Source: Callorhinus ursinus
Lineage: Eukaryota; Chordata; Mammalia; Carnivora; Otariidae
DNA: 64,000 nt
Direction: 5' to 3'
Assembly (NCBI RefSeq): GCF_003265705.1
Contig: NW_020312817.1
Span: 30,281,820-30,345,819, forward strand
In this document: one piece after another, positions 46,226-57,605 of the stretch
Numbering within the stretch: position 1 is the first letter of the stretch
How the letters are laid out: the number at the start of each line of letters is the position of its first letter
Position numbers and translations under genes: made by a program
Notes under the pieces: generated by a model
The model's input: only the letters and a program-made list of their open reading frames with translations
Database searches by the model: none
Told to the model about the DNA's origin: nothing

Positions 46226-47712
46226 AGGTACTTTGTTTAATCACGCTTGAATAACAGGGCAATTTAAAAGGTGCAATTTTTAAAAAAAAATATGATATAC
46301 AAATTTTGCTCCAGAAATTTAAAGCAAACTTTCCAGCGTTGTATCTTCAAACAAATGTTTTTGGGTGTTTGGGGTTTTTTTTTGCTTTTCCAGAGTAGTC
46401 ACTAGAAGCGACTAATTAACACCTCTTCAATCAATACTACCATTTCTCAAAAATATTTTGTACCACATTATCTGAGAACTTTTTCAAAATCAGTTTATGA
46501 GCTATGTCCTTTCAACAAACGAACGGACTTTACACTAAAAAAATGTCCATTTACTCACAGGCCAAAAGCAGACAATGAATAGGCTAAATGGGGAGATTCT
46601 TTTTGTTTGTATCAACCGCTCATTGGTGACCCAGCAACCTAGAACTGCATTCTCTTCCCCGGGTTCCAGCAGAGTCTGGTTAATGAGAACCATTTCTCTG
46701 ATAAGTATTCCTTAGAAAAAATAAATTGAGACTTAATCAAAGACAGAACTTACATTATTACAAACCATAATAGCTAGTTTGTGGTAATTTGTATTACCAT
46801 GTTATCAAAATCATGAATGAAAAAGGGACCTTCCTTTTAGAAAAATGGATCCCTTTGCCCAACGATTATACTCCAAAAAAATAAAATCAACATTTCTTCA
46901 CATACAAACAAAATGAAGGTGGCAATATAGAAGGTCTCAACTGATCAAAGAAAAATGAAATGGCTCTAAAACCCATAAATAAATACATCTCGTATAATTA
47001 GTTAATGTTTATGATGGAGTTTAATCACACGAAATAGGGCCACTTAAGAAAAGTGAAAAGGTAGAAAACAAGAAATCTCATATGAAGAGTCAAAGATTCA
47101 CATATTCTAAACTTTTTTTCACCAGTTAGAAATATTCTCATCTGCCAAATACAAGGGCAAATGGCTGATATCACATAACTGCCTCAAATGCCTTCATATT
47201 CCAACTTGGTTGACAAATCAGGAGGAAGCTGATTACAAATCAGTCTGTGATTTTAGGCTCAGCACAGTTCAGCTACCTTTAAATGCACCCCCTTTTAACT
47301 TTTTATTATACAACTCATACAAGAGAAGCAAAAACAAGAAAATAATACGATTCGTAAGCCCACGAGCCAAACATAAATAACCACTATTAACACTTTGCTG
47401 TATTGAAACGGTCACCTTTAAGATACCCTCCTTCTTTATTCCCCTGCCTTCCTTCTACTGACTTCCCTCCTAAACATCTCAGTATGGAATTACTTGGAAA
47501 ACCATTATATGCTCACCAAGAAAACACCTTTCTGCAAGAGCTGAGCAAAGTGGTCTCCTTGAGCAGAGCCCCACGTGTGCCCCCGTGAGAAGCACGAGAA
47601 GCACGCCCGCACACGCAGGCGCTGGGAGCGGGGGCCTGCCGCCGGCCTGGGGCCCTGGGACCACCACAGGGGCAGCTCCCGGCCCGCCAGGACTCCCGCA
47701 AACACCACTTAC

Positions 47713-47981
47713 TGTGCCAGGCATGTGACCTCTCTCATGCTTCCCGTTCTGAGAGCTGCCGTTCTTGAGTTTCTTTTTCTTCTTGGCTGTTTCTTTGTGC
47801 TCTTTCTGTTTGTTTTGCACTTCAATGAGAACAGAAATAAAGCTATTTTTCACTTCCTTTTCAAACTCCAGTTCGTCCCGCAGGGCCAACTGCTGCACCA
47901 GCTCTTCAGAGAACTCCTTGATGGCAGTCTCAATTTCTTCCAGTAGCTCATTTAATTCAGAGACTGAGAGCCTTTTCACTC
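47713..47981 (-). CDS. FEZ2: FEZ2 exon 5 (coiled coil and lysine cluster)
   Basis: The 269-nt exon follows TTGCTTTTGGTCACAG and ends CCTGGCACA|GTAAGT in phase 0. It encodes VKRLSVSELNELLEEIETAI, KEFSEELVQQLALRDELEFE and KEVKNSFISVLIEVQNKQ, then a KKKKKLK basic run and NGKHERGHMPGT. Leucine, isoleucine and valine repeat at heptad spacing over about 60 residues, indicating a coiled coil that in this family mediates dimerisation and partner binding. The lysine run may act as a basic docking or nuclear-targeting patch; that is inference. Confidence 0.95.
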
Positions 47982-48943
47982 CTGTGACCAAAAGCAAAGC
48001 ACAGCAGATACTAAGATGAAAAGCGTTTCAAGAGAGTGGTGTTTTACGCCAAAAGAGCGAAGATCATATTCTAAACAATTAAACTGTGGGAGATCTTCTT
48101 GTAATCCTAAAACTTCTGGTGGGCAGGTCTGAGCAGAGGTAGGTGGGCAACTTACTTCTCAAAAGGCTGAGAAGTGTAACAACATTCTTTACTTGTCTAA
48201 CTCAATCATCCCACGAACAGCACTCCAGTCAAGACGGAAAGAAGCTCGTACAAGGAAAAGAACAAACACAAAAGCCGAGGGAGAGTACAGAAACTACCTG
48301 CTGACAAGAAACTGCACGCAATTTAGCAGGGTTCTAGCACACTTCAGAAGACAGAAGTTGAATTGGAAAAATTAAACTAAATACACACTTGATCACATGT
48401 GCCCCAATGTGTGAATTTTTTTGAAGACTGGGAAGATGAAAGGAAAGACTATTCCCTGAAACCCACTTTCAGTTTTTTCTCAGCACTTCTCACGTGAGTG
48501 AAGCTAGGACATCACTGAAGCCCTCACCCAGTATGAGTGGTGTCTTACAAAATGACAAGATTAGGGCAGAGACACACACAGAGGGAAGGCCATGTGACGA
48601 CAGAGAAGTCCGCCATCTACAAGCTAAGGAGAGAGGCCCCAGAGGAAACCAAACCTGCCCACACCTTGATCTTGAACTTCTAGCCTCCAGACCCCTGAGA
48701 CAATAAATTCCTGTTGTTTAAGCCCTGGACATGTGGGACTTTGTTAGAGCAGCCCAAGCCATCTAATACAGGATTCAAAGGTGAATATGACAAAGTCCCT
48801 GAGCAATGATAAAAATACGCCCAAACATTGCTAGAGGGCTGAAGAAGGGTGTGTATCACAGCCTATGAGAGTCAGAGCTTTCTGGAGATGGTCTGAGATA
48901 CACAGGAAGTATGAAGAGCCTGGATTTCAGGAGGGTGTCTTAC
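47982..48943 (-). other. FEZ2: FEZ2 intron 4
   Basis: A short 0.96 kb intron that contains the 3' part of an MLT1-like LTR at about 48490-48772. Nothing else is recognised. Confidence 0.65.
48490..48772 (+). mobile_element. MaLR (MLT1-like) LTR remnant
   Basis: CTTGAACTTCTAGCCTCCAG, GAGACAATAAATTCCTGTTG, TTTAAGCCCTGGACATGTGG and GTTAGAGCAGCCCAAGCCAT follow the 3' part of MLT1-type LTRs. It is a solitary old LTR without any retroviral coding sequence. The 5' boundary is approximate. Confidence 0.65.
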
Positions 48944-49085
48944 TCTCTTCATAACTGCTTGTGCTGGACCTCTGAAGAGTCTGGATTTCCTGGGACAGCA
49001 TTGACAGCCGATCTGACTGGGTGGGCGTTTCATCATCTTCTGGGTCTGGAGATTCCTGCATCATTTCTTCAATTTCTTCGATAAC
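48944..49085 (-). CDS. FEZ2: FEZ2 exon 4 (acidic segment)
   Basis: The 142-nt exon begins GTTATCGAAGAA and ends GAAGAGA|GTAAGA (phase 0 in, phase 1 out). It encodes VIEEIEEMMQESPDPEDDET, followed by a Ser/Thr-rich stretch with SDRLSMLSQEIQTLQ and RSSTSSYEER. The acidic and serine-rich composition is typical of the FEZ family's disordered middle. The 3' splice site (ATGTATATTTTGGAAG) has a poor polypyrimidine tract. The exon length is not a multiple of three, so skipping would shift the frame. Confidence 0.93.
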
Positions 49086-50947
49086 CTTCCAAAATATACA
49101 TACTACTGTTACTCAGAGGCACTTGGGAAAACAATCTATCTGCACACTGTGCTCACCTGAAGCAACCAGAGTAGAAATGCACTAAATTCTCCACTAACCA
49201 GCGGTGTGCAGGAGGAGCTGGTGCTCCGAATAATCAAAATTTTGCTTGTAAGAATGAACATGGTTTATCAAAAAAAAAAAAAATTACAATATGCTAAGCA
49301 CAAAATTAAACAGAGTATGATTTAATGTCCATCATGATTCAGTAAGCCCCATCAGATCTTGCAATGTCTGAGAAACGGTACAAAAACACACATATAATTT
49401 ACTGCAGATGTGTTAGAACCAGATCATAGTTATAGTCAAAAGAAAGCAAAAGCACTTCATCAAACTGACATAAATTTAAAAAACAGAACAGTATAAAAAA
49501 ATTGATACGTAAAGCAAAAAATTACCTCTACGGCAGCAAAATTTTCCTTTAACAGCAGAAAAAGAATTTCATGTATTAACTCAATGGAAGATTAAGAAAT
49601 ACTCAAAAATTACTTGAAGTGTAGAAGCTTAAAAGAGAAAAAAAAAAAAGCTGCACAGAAGCAGGAAAATTTCAGAAGTCTCTGTCTTTCAACCAATGAT
49701 CTACGGTCATGTGCAACACTGCTCGAATCTTATGATAGTATCTTGCCCTGCTCTACATTGAAAAGTTGAGAAGGATACAGAAGTCAGTGAGAACTTAAAA
49801 CTAGAAAAATTACTCAACAGTTAGAAAAAAGAGATCTAAGAGTTTAAAAAAAAAAACTATTAGAAAAAAATACAGGATGAATCAGCAAGCTTAAGAGGTT
49901 GCTGTAATACTTGTACTGAGGAAAAAGAAGAGTAAATCTGAGGGAGGCGGGGATTATGTTAATTAGTAAGCAGATTTTCTCAAATGGGCGTTGTAAAAAA
50001 GCACAATGAAACACTGGAGAAGAAGCAGAGTCTACTTCACTAAGTCTTGGGAGCAGGAACGGCTTATGGCATTCAGGCAGATAGATCACTGAGGGGACAA
50101 CGGATCTCAGGGTCACGTACTTCCCTGGGATACCATGCTCCACCTCCCACAGCCCTCTACCCCATTATCTGCCATTTTAAGCACGGCACTCTTTCCAGGC
50201 CTGGAATAATCCAACCGCAAATATGACGAAGGAGCATCAACATGGCACATGTTTAATAGACTCCTCCCAGCCTTGCCATAACTTCTCTCTTTACTGACCT
50301 CATCCTTCCAGCCTAAAAATTTAATGTGGGAGTGTTCAGACAGAGTAGCTGCGGAGCATGTTATTTCAGGAAGAAGTTCTTGCACCACATTTTGACAACA
50401 CAAGTGGGAAGAGTATTCAGACAATGAGAAAGCTGATTCAAGTGGTTTAAATGAATACAGGGCTGACATTGTTAGAGCATTCCACAGGAATAAAGCTCAC
50501 TCCTTTCTGGGCACATAATATGTGCTTCTAGTAAGTGCTAATAATTTTTACACAGGTTTTTAGAGAGAGTAGGTAATTTCCGCACAGATACAGTATAGTT
50601 TGCCATGTCTTGCTAACTCTAAAAAAACGTACAAAATTCACAGTATTTTTTATGATTTCAGTAGAAGCAATAACCCTCCCTTAGTAGCTTGCTGTTACTG
50701 TTTTAACAAGGCCTATACTGGGAAAGTGCCTATATTGAGAAATCTTCCCAACTAACATAATCCCGTCTGCTTCAGATTACATATACCTTCTTTTCTCAGT
50801 GGAGGAGTTAACTGATAAGCCTACATAAACAGAAAATGCAGTAAAAATAAGTAAATTCCAACAACCCCTCACTTATTGCCACAGTAAGAAACTGTTTTTC
50901 AGCTTGAGGTTCCCTTTTTCTTTCCTGGACCAATGTCTCCTCTATAC
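49086..50947 (-). other. FEZ2: FEZ2 intron 3
   Basis: 1.86 kb, AT-rich with several A-tracts and no repeat or gene that I recognise. Confidence 0.6.
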
Positions 50948-51064
50948 CTGATCTGCAGTGAAGAGGGGCTCTTCATTAACGCAGGAGACGATGATTGAAT
51001 GCATATCCAGCTGTTCTCGCAGCTCCTCATCATCTGATGCATCAAAGAGCAAACTGTCACTTAT
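50948..51064 (-). CDS. FEZ2: FEZ2 exon 3
   Basis: The 117-nt (39-codon) exon follows ATTTTGCTTTTAG and ends GATCAG|GTATAG. It is phase 0-0. It encodes ISDSLLFDASDDEELREQL, then DMHSIIVSCVNEEPLFTADQ. It is acidic and matches the conserved central segment of the FEZ family. Because it is symmetric, skipping would keep the frame. Confidence 0.94.
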
Positions 51065-51639
51065 CTAAAAGCAAAATAACCCACTGTTAAAAGCAGGACA
51101 TTCTGATCACAACAAAGTCACAGTGTCTGGGTAAAGAAGAGTCTTCCCTCGAAAGGGAGAGATGATTACGATCACTCCGTGCCCAGCAGTGTGTGAAGGG
51201 CTTTACATATTCATCTCAAACACAAGGGGGGGGGGGATGGAAAATAAATAGGAAATCGCCGAGGTGCCGCACGCCTCCCCTAATGCCCAATACCGACACA
51301 CACTCAGCTGCTTTTCCCTGGGGAAGAGTGTCATATACAGTATTGGTTAGGAAGTCATAAGGAATTATGGGAGACGGGAGGGAGGTAATGGGCGGGTTTA
51401 GCAGCTAATGTTATTTAGTTCACAATCTAATAGTAAGATTGGTATATGTTAAATTCCACAGATAACATAAAGTTAGTTACTTCCAAACTAACTTCTAATA
51501 TTCAGGATTAAAAGCTTAGGATTCGACTCCCTGGCACTGTCCACGAGAGTAACACTTTGCCTTACAGGTGAACATCTCTTCTTCCAAAAATAAAATCTGC
51601 AGGTTCCAAGAACATCTTTCAATCTAACTGTGCTGGAGG

Positions 51640-52010
51640 TTTCCATTTGCCTCACTGCCATTTTCCACCCTGCTCTGGGCCTCAGGAGGCTGACCTTTAT
51701 GGACTAAATCAAAGGATGCCCTTGACTTCTGGCTTCCAGTTGGGTTAAAAACCACTGGCAGACACTAGCAGGACCCTGGAAGGTGGGAGGGTGAGAGCCA
51801 GACAGTCATCCCACTGTCTCCCTCCCAGCCAGACTACCAAAAAGCAGCAGATCTTGTCAAGCAGACCTCTCCCCCACAGCTACTCTCTCTAGGTTCTGGT
51901 AACTTCTTCCTCTCCTTACCTCTTCGTGCCCAGGGGTGCTACTGCTTGCTGTTGCCAGCCCTGGGTTATCACACCATGCCTACCTAGCTGGTGTCCCTTA
52001 ACCTGCCCAC
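51640..52010. mobile_element. Possible old retroelement piece, family not assigned
   Basis: GACTTCTGGCTTCCAGTTGG, TCTCTAGGTTCTGGTAACTTC (in part) and GTGCCCAGGGGTGCTACTGC are words I associate with a mammalian interspersed repeat, but I cannot name the family. Confidence 0.35.
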
Positions 52011-54581
52011 ACCAATAATCATGACCAAGAATTTAGTACTAGTCCTAACTGCAAAGCCGTATCTGAAAAACACAGCAGCTGAAAATGGACAAGTGATCAT
52101 GTACCTATCATCTACCTACCATGACATGACGATTCAGATGATGAACAGAACTAAAACTAAAGCTCTTATCTTCAGAAAGGAGTTCCTGAAGAATAAATGG
52201 GCAACAAGGAGCTAGGTAAGAGGCAACCATGCATTTCTCTGAGGTAGTATATAATCTAAAGAATAATATTTTACCTGAAAAAATTATTTTACTTGCCAGT
52301 GCAGAGGATACACGTAAAATTGAAGACACAATTGAGGGGATGTAGGTCCCTACTGCCTCCCTAGTTCCTCATGCAGGAGCATCTAAAGTGTAATGGTGAA
52401 TACAACCCACAGAGTGAGAAGGGCAAGGGACCACTGGCATGCTGCCTTTCAGAATGTCAGGCTGGGAGGGGAGCCACATCAGGGCTCCTACCACAACATG
52501 CATCCATGTTGTAACTCAGGGATGACACACCTCCTCAGTCTAGTCTTCACTGCGCGACCAGCCTAGGAAAGGCCTGGACATGGCCTTCAGTGTATCATTC
52601 TGGACTTTCAGAACAGTTTGAAAAAAATCTAAAAGCTTCCAGAGAAAAAAAAACCATCATATTAAAAGGATCAAGAATCAAAATGTCTTTTGAACTCTCT
52701 ACAGCAACAAAAGAGATGAGAAGAAAAATCAATGTTTTTCCAAGTTTCAATAAATTTCAGCCTAGAATCCTATCTCAAAGTAGTTAACCTCATACACTCT
52801 TTCTCAGAAAGCTACTGCAGAATAAGTTCCATTAAAACCAGGAGGAAAACCAGAAAGGAAGCAGGCCTGGGATCTTAATACAGGAAAGAAGTGGAGGAAT
52901 TCTTATAACGATGGTGAAGTAAAGATCACACAATGATGGCTGTGAAGCTCACCTGGAGAGTAAACAGTTCAGATGACCACTGTTACTGCACGAGAAGTAC
53001 TAAACTTTTCAAGAAAAGCACCCGAGAAACAGAGGCAGAGACACTAACAGATTCTCTGGTGCATGTCACTTACTAAAATGAGTTTTATGGCTCTGTGGAG
53101 GCTGAATTTATGAACTAGTGATAGCTTAAATGAACCACAAAAAGGCAATGATTATTACCCTAAGGAAAAAAAAAACAAAAAAATTACAAGAGGAAATTTA
53201 CTCATGATGTACCGAAAGGGGTCAACTGTGAACATTTAAACAGTCAATATAAGTGATGAAGATTAATTTAACCAAATATTTTTATATAATTATGTTGGGA
53301 GGACAGGGAAGGGGAAGTGTTCGTGAGGGTTATGCCGTTGAGGGTTGGAACGAGGACTGAGAGAGATCTAAACCCTCACCCTCTGGGTGGAAAGCAAGTG
53401 GATAAATTCTAAAGTTGAAAAAAAATTAAGTAAAATGATGAGAGCATGTTACCTGTCAGAAGAAACAGTTCAAGGAATTGAAAGTGGCTGCCCCCAGTAA
53501 GCGGAAAGCAGTGTACAGGATGGGGTAGGGAGGACAGAGGCTGCTTTTTCATGCCAAGTCCTGTACTAGGCCTAGTACCTTGTAAACCGATGCAGTTATC
53601 CTTTAATAAGGAACGTGAAAGATCAGGCGCTTAGGCTCTTGTTGAGAGAAAATGTTTGACTTCAAGATTATAGAAGTAGGGATGGAAAGTCCCACAATCT
53701 AGTTATAAGGATGTGTGGATGATGCGGATGGACCTAGCAATGATTTTCACAGATCCTTAAATTTCAACACTTCCCAAAATCAATCTTCATTGTACTTGGA
53801 GGACCATAGATTTATTTTCCCCCTTACAGACAAATCAAAGTTTTCATTTTAAAATGACTCCTAAGGAAGATACTATCTTCTTCCTGCCTCTGCTCTTGAA
53901 GATAAAAAGGTGCATGAAACAAAGTCCCCGTCCTTGAGAAAACACTCATGGTAGGAGGAAGAAGCCGGCACAGGAGATGTTCCTAAGACAATGTGATTTA
54001 CAAGCCTTCTACTATATGAGCATATTCAAAAATGGCACTGGATTTAGAATAGTTTTTATAGCTATGGCCAAAACACATGCGTGATACCAGTAAACCATTA
54101 GAATAAATTTCCATAACAACAAAAATAATGACCCCAGATCATCTTTCTAGGGACTGAGCCAAGTCCACTCCCCACAGAAATGGCATATGTTAAGGGCTGG
54201 AATCCTTTTCGGCTTTGAAAATTAACCCTGGCTGTCATGGGTATCATCGTTCATTCTCCCACTTCGGCATCAGTGTGTCTTCTCTTTGCCAAGCATTCCC
54301 ATCACTCCTTCCTGTGTCAGGTTAGATAAAGAACTGGTGGTTCTATTGACCTGTCTGAAACTGAAGCTGCTTCAAGGGGAAAAAATGTGCCTATGTGAGA
54401 ATCTGGAATGTACTAGTTGCCTTACTGTAGAAAGACTCATCAAATTTAGAAATGTGCCATCTTGAACCTCAAGGAAAGAAAAATTAAAAGCTGAAATGTG
54501 GCAAATGGTGGTTTTCCTGAATGTTTTTCTCATCCTAATGCAAAAGAAATGTTTTCTCCCTTCATCAAGAAAAAAATTTCC

Positions 54582-54780
54582 AAGGGCGCCTGGGTGGCTC
54601 GGTCGGTTAAGCAGCTGCCTTCGGCTCAGGTTGTGATCCCAGAGTCCTGGGATGGAGCCCTACATCGGGCTCCCTGCTCAGTGGGGAGCCTGCTTCTCCC
54701 TCTCCCTCTGCCTGCCACTCCCTGTGCTTGTGGTCTCTCTCTGTCAAAAAATAAATAAAATCTTTAAAAAAAAAAAAAAA
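54582..54780 (+). mobile_element. CAN-SINE
   Basis: Head GGGCGCCTGGGTGGCTCGGTC, CT-rich middle, tail AAATAAATAAAATCTTTAAAA. Flanked by AAGAAAAAAATTTCC and AAGAAAAAATTTCC (54567-54581 and 54781-54794), which differ by one A. Confidence 0.93.
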
Positions 54781-55509
54781 AAGAAAAAATTTCCTATAGA
54801 TCCTATTTTATAGATGGAATAACCTAAAGGATGCTTTCAAAGGCAAATTCAACATAATTCAGTTATGGAAAGACTAGAGCTCAGAATAAGCAACGCTAAA
54901 TAAAATAACTCAGGTTTAAAAAAAAATGTAATAATATGCTAATAGAATGAGAAGGTCACTTCTTACACAGTTCCTTGTTCTTCAGGAACTTAATGTGCAG
55001 TTACTCCTTCCTGAGGAATAGAGGTCTAATTTCAGTTCTTACTCATCACCTGGGTAGTTGTGTCACGATAGGTAGATGACAGATGGATGACCACTTGTCC
55101 ACTTTAATCTGCTGAGTTTTCTAGATAAGGCTTTTATAATTATGATCAGTTACTAGTACTAAGCTCCAAGTCATTACTAATCACTGCCCTTGGCCATACT
55201 GTTACTCTAGCATTGAAAACTATCAGAAGGCAGAAAAAGGGAGGGATTTCCCAGTGTGCAATCTAAGAACAATACAAGATACACATTTTATTCAATGAAA
55301 CTAAATTAGCGTCCCATTCATGTTGCTAATGCACTTCAATTTGAAACCCTGAAAGGATCTCTTCTATGCTATTTTTTAATATGTCAGACAAAAACTCACT
55401 GACTGGCTATCATGGATTTAGCACTATATTAAATAATACAGAAAATACCTATTTTTTAAAAAAGAACTTTCCGTCATGTTTTCTAACCTTAGGGTCTCAA
55501 TGACAAGAA

Positions 55510-55640
55510 GATTATTCATTCATTCACTCAACAAACACTTATCTTAGTACTCACTATGTGCCAGGCACAGTGGCAGTTACTAAAAAGACTAAAAAGATTT
55601 GCTATCAGCAAACCACAATCTAATGACAGACGCTGAAACA
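55510..55640 (+). repeat. Old interspersed repeat-like segment
   Basis: ATTCATTCATTCACTCAACA and ACTCACTATGTGCCAGGCAC are the typical opening of a common ancient mammalian repeat. Class not assigned. Confidence 0.4.
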
Positions 55641-57066
55641 TAGGATTAGTAAGAGAACAAAATAATGGTTTGAGACATGGACAAAGTGCTGTGGGGACCA
55701 GTACCCCAGAGACAACGGGGCTAAATTCTGGGGGACAGATAAGTCCTTGAAGATTTTCACACCCCCACCAGTGTAACCAATTCCCACAAAGAAAGCTGCA
55801 TTTTCCTGCCACACAGGGATTGAGGCCATGGCTACATGGCCATCTGTCAGAGAGGCTGCAGATGGGGACTCCCCCCAAGGGAGAGGCTGGATTAAGTGTC
55901 CTTTAAAGTCGCTTCCAACTCTAAAATTGTATAATTCCATGAGATCAGCAAAGGCTAAAACAGTAATAGGAAGCTTCAGAGAGGAAGGGAAACTTGAACC
56001 AAGCCCAAAATGATAGGCTAGGGTCTAAATAAACAGAAGACAGAGCATAACATATGTTGTTTTATTCCTTTTCACGAAACGTATGCCAGGTCAGTCAGCA
56101 GAAGAGCTTAGTGGGGTTAATAATAATGTAATAATAATTACATACAGTAAGATTTCTCTATCTACTCGATTACTGGCAAATACAGACAGAACTCTGTATT
56201 TTACTAGAAAATAATAGGCAGCAGGCTGCCCTGAGTCATATATTTGAGAAAATTGTTTTCACAAAACATTAACAATACTATTTAACATACTGACAGCCCC
56301 AATGCATTATACTCTCAATTACACAAATACACTTAATGAAACATGGAGCATGCCAAAAGGTCTGGCATGAGTTTACATTGTTATATGATAAGGAACTTAA
56401 ACAGCCCCTGAAACTTAGATAACTTGGCTGTTTCTTGTCACCTTTAGATAAACCTAACACTGCTTTTCCATTTAAAACAATGACCTTCCCTCTTCTATTT
56501 CCTCCCCACCCCAACCCCGGCTGTCCCATCACCCTGTGCTCACACTTCTTACCCAAGGCACCTTCACTTTACAATCCCAAGGAATCCCCAGCAGCCTCGA
56601 ACAGGTAGCCAAGAACTCTAAGGTCTTTTAAAGGTTCTCCAATACTCACAGGAACCCACAGTCTTCAGAAAACATGCCATGTCCAGCAAGTCCTTAAATT
56701 CATCAGAACGTTAACTCGATGTTGTTTTCCCAGATGCTCAATATATTACCCAGTTTTCTCAGCACACCAAAATTGTGCTAGTTAAGCTCAAAAAAAAAAA
56801 AAAAAAGCTGATCCTTGGTGTTCATATACAGGTGATGAAGATTTGGCTAAACATACAAAAGCAAGTGTGTGCTTGGGAAGAACTGGAGGAAAGTGCTAGC
56901 AAGTTGACGGCAGCAGACCCAGGATGGCAAGAGAGGGCCACACCAATGGCTATAAACTTGGAAAGAAAAGGCAACCCAGTGAATCTGTGTTAAATAGAAA
57001 GGTTATTTTTTAGTCCTATTATCAGAATCAGTTATTCAGAAACAATTCGCTCAATTCCTAACTTAC

Positions 57067-57175
57067 CCCTTTTTCTGAGAGGTTCAGTGTAAGCAAATGC
57101 AAGGTCCTGGTATGGGATGATTTCCAGTCCACAGGCATTACGTTTCCATAATTATCTGTCAGGGCATTCCAAATC
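57067..57175 (-). CDS. FEZ2: FEZ2 exon 2
   Basis: The acceptor is TTTCTTCTTTTCAAG and the donor AAAGGG|GTAAGT. The 109-nt exon completes the split Glu codon and then encodes IWNALTDNYGNVMPVDWKSS and HTRTLHLLTLNLSEKG, ending in phase 0. This block is strongly conserved in FEZ proteins as I recall them, and it fits human FEZ2 with little or no change. Confidence 0.94.
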
Positions 57176-57424
57176 CTTGAAAAGAAGAAAACTACAATCA
57201 ATGAAAGTTAACATCCCACATGTCTTTTGTTAAACAAATACCAAAACTATTGTGAAAGAACAAAAAATGTCAAAGCAAAACAATGGAGGGCCTCCTGTTT
57301 TCCAGAAAAATACCAACAAAGAAGAGCCCCCTGAAGAAGACTAAACAACAATCAGATCATTGGGCTGACAAGAAGTGCTGTGGAAAATGCAGTGGTATAA
57401 AAAACTCTCTCAAAGTCAACAGCT

Positions 57425-57605
57425 CACATTTCCACAATACTGGGTGCCAGGCACCGTCCGAAGCAATTTACATACATTAACTCATTTAATCCTCGAAAAC
57501 AATTATTAGGAAGAGCCATTATTATCCCCAATTCACAGAGGAGGAAACTAAAATACAAGGAGCTTCTGTAATGTTTCCAGAGCCACGTGGGTACTACATA
57601 TGCTG
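57425..57605 (+). mobile_element. MIR SINE remnant
   Basis: GGGTGCCAGGCACCGTCCG, TTAACTCATTTAATCCTCG and TCACAGAGGAGGAAACTAAA are consecutive MIR landmarks. Confidence 0.8.

Larger units (their letters stand above)
26348..47712 (-). other. FEZ2: FEZ2 intron 5 (21 kb, repeat-rich)
   Basis: The largest intron. It carries CAN-SINEs (29619, 30256, 34074, 40014, 45998), a hAT-type element split by a SINE (29837-30497), a MER20-like element (33612-33839), a second hAT-type element with an 8-bp duplication (41998-42220), a 3 kb broken L1 (38370-41430), L2 pieces and a MIR. A GC-rich block at 31270-31620 is not explained by a repeat I know. Human FEZ2 has, as I recall, an isoform about 27 residues longer; I could not place such an exon. 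Confidence 0.65.
51065..57066 (-). other. FEZ2: FEZ2 intron 2
   Basis: 6 kb. It contains a possible old retroelement piece (51640-52010), a CAN-SINE (54582-54780) and an old repeat-like segment at 55510-55640. The remainder is unassigned. Confidence 0.65.
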
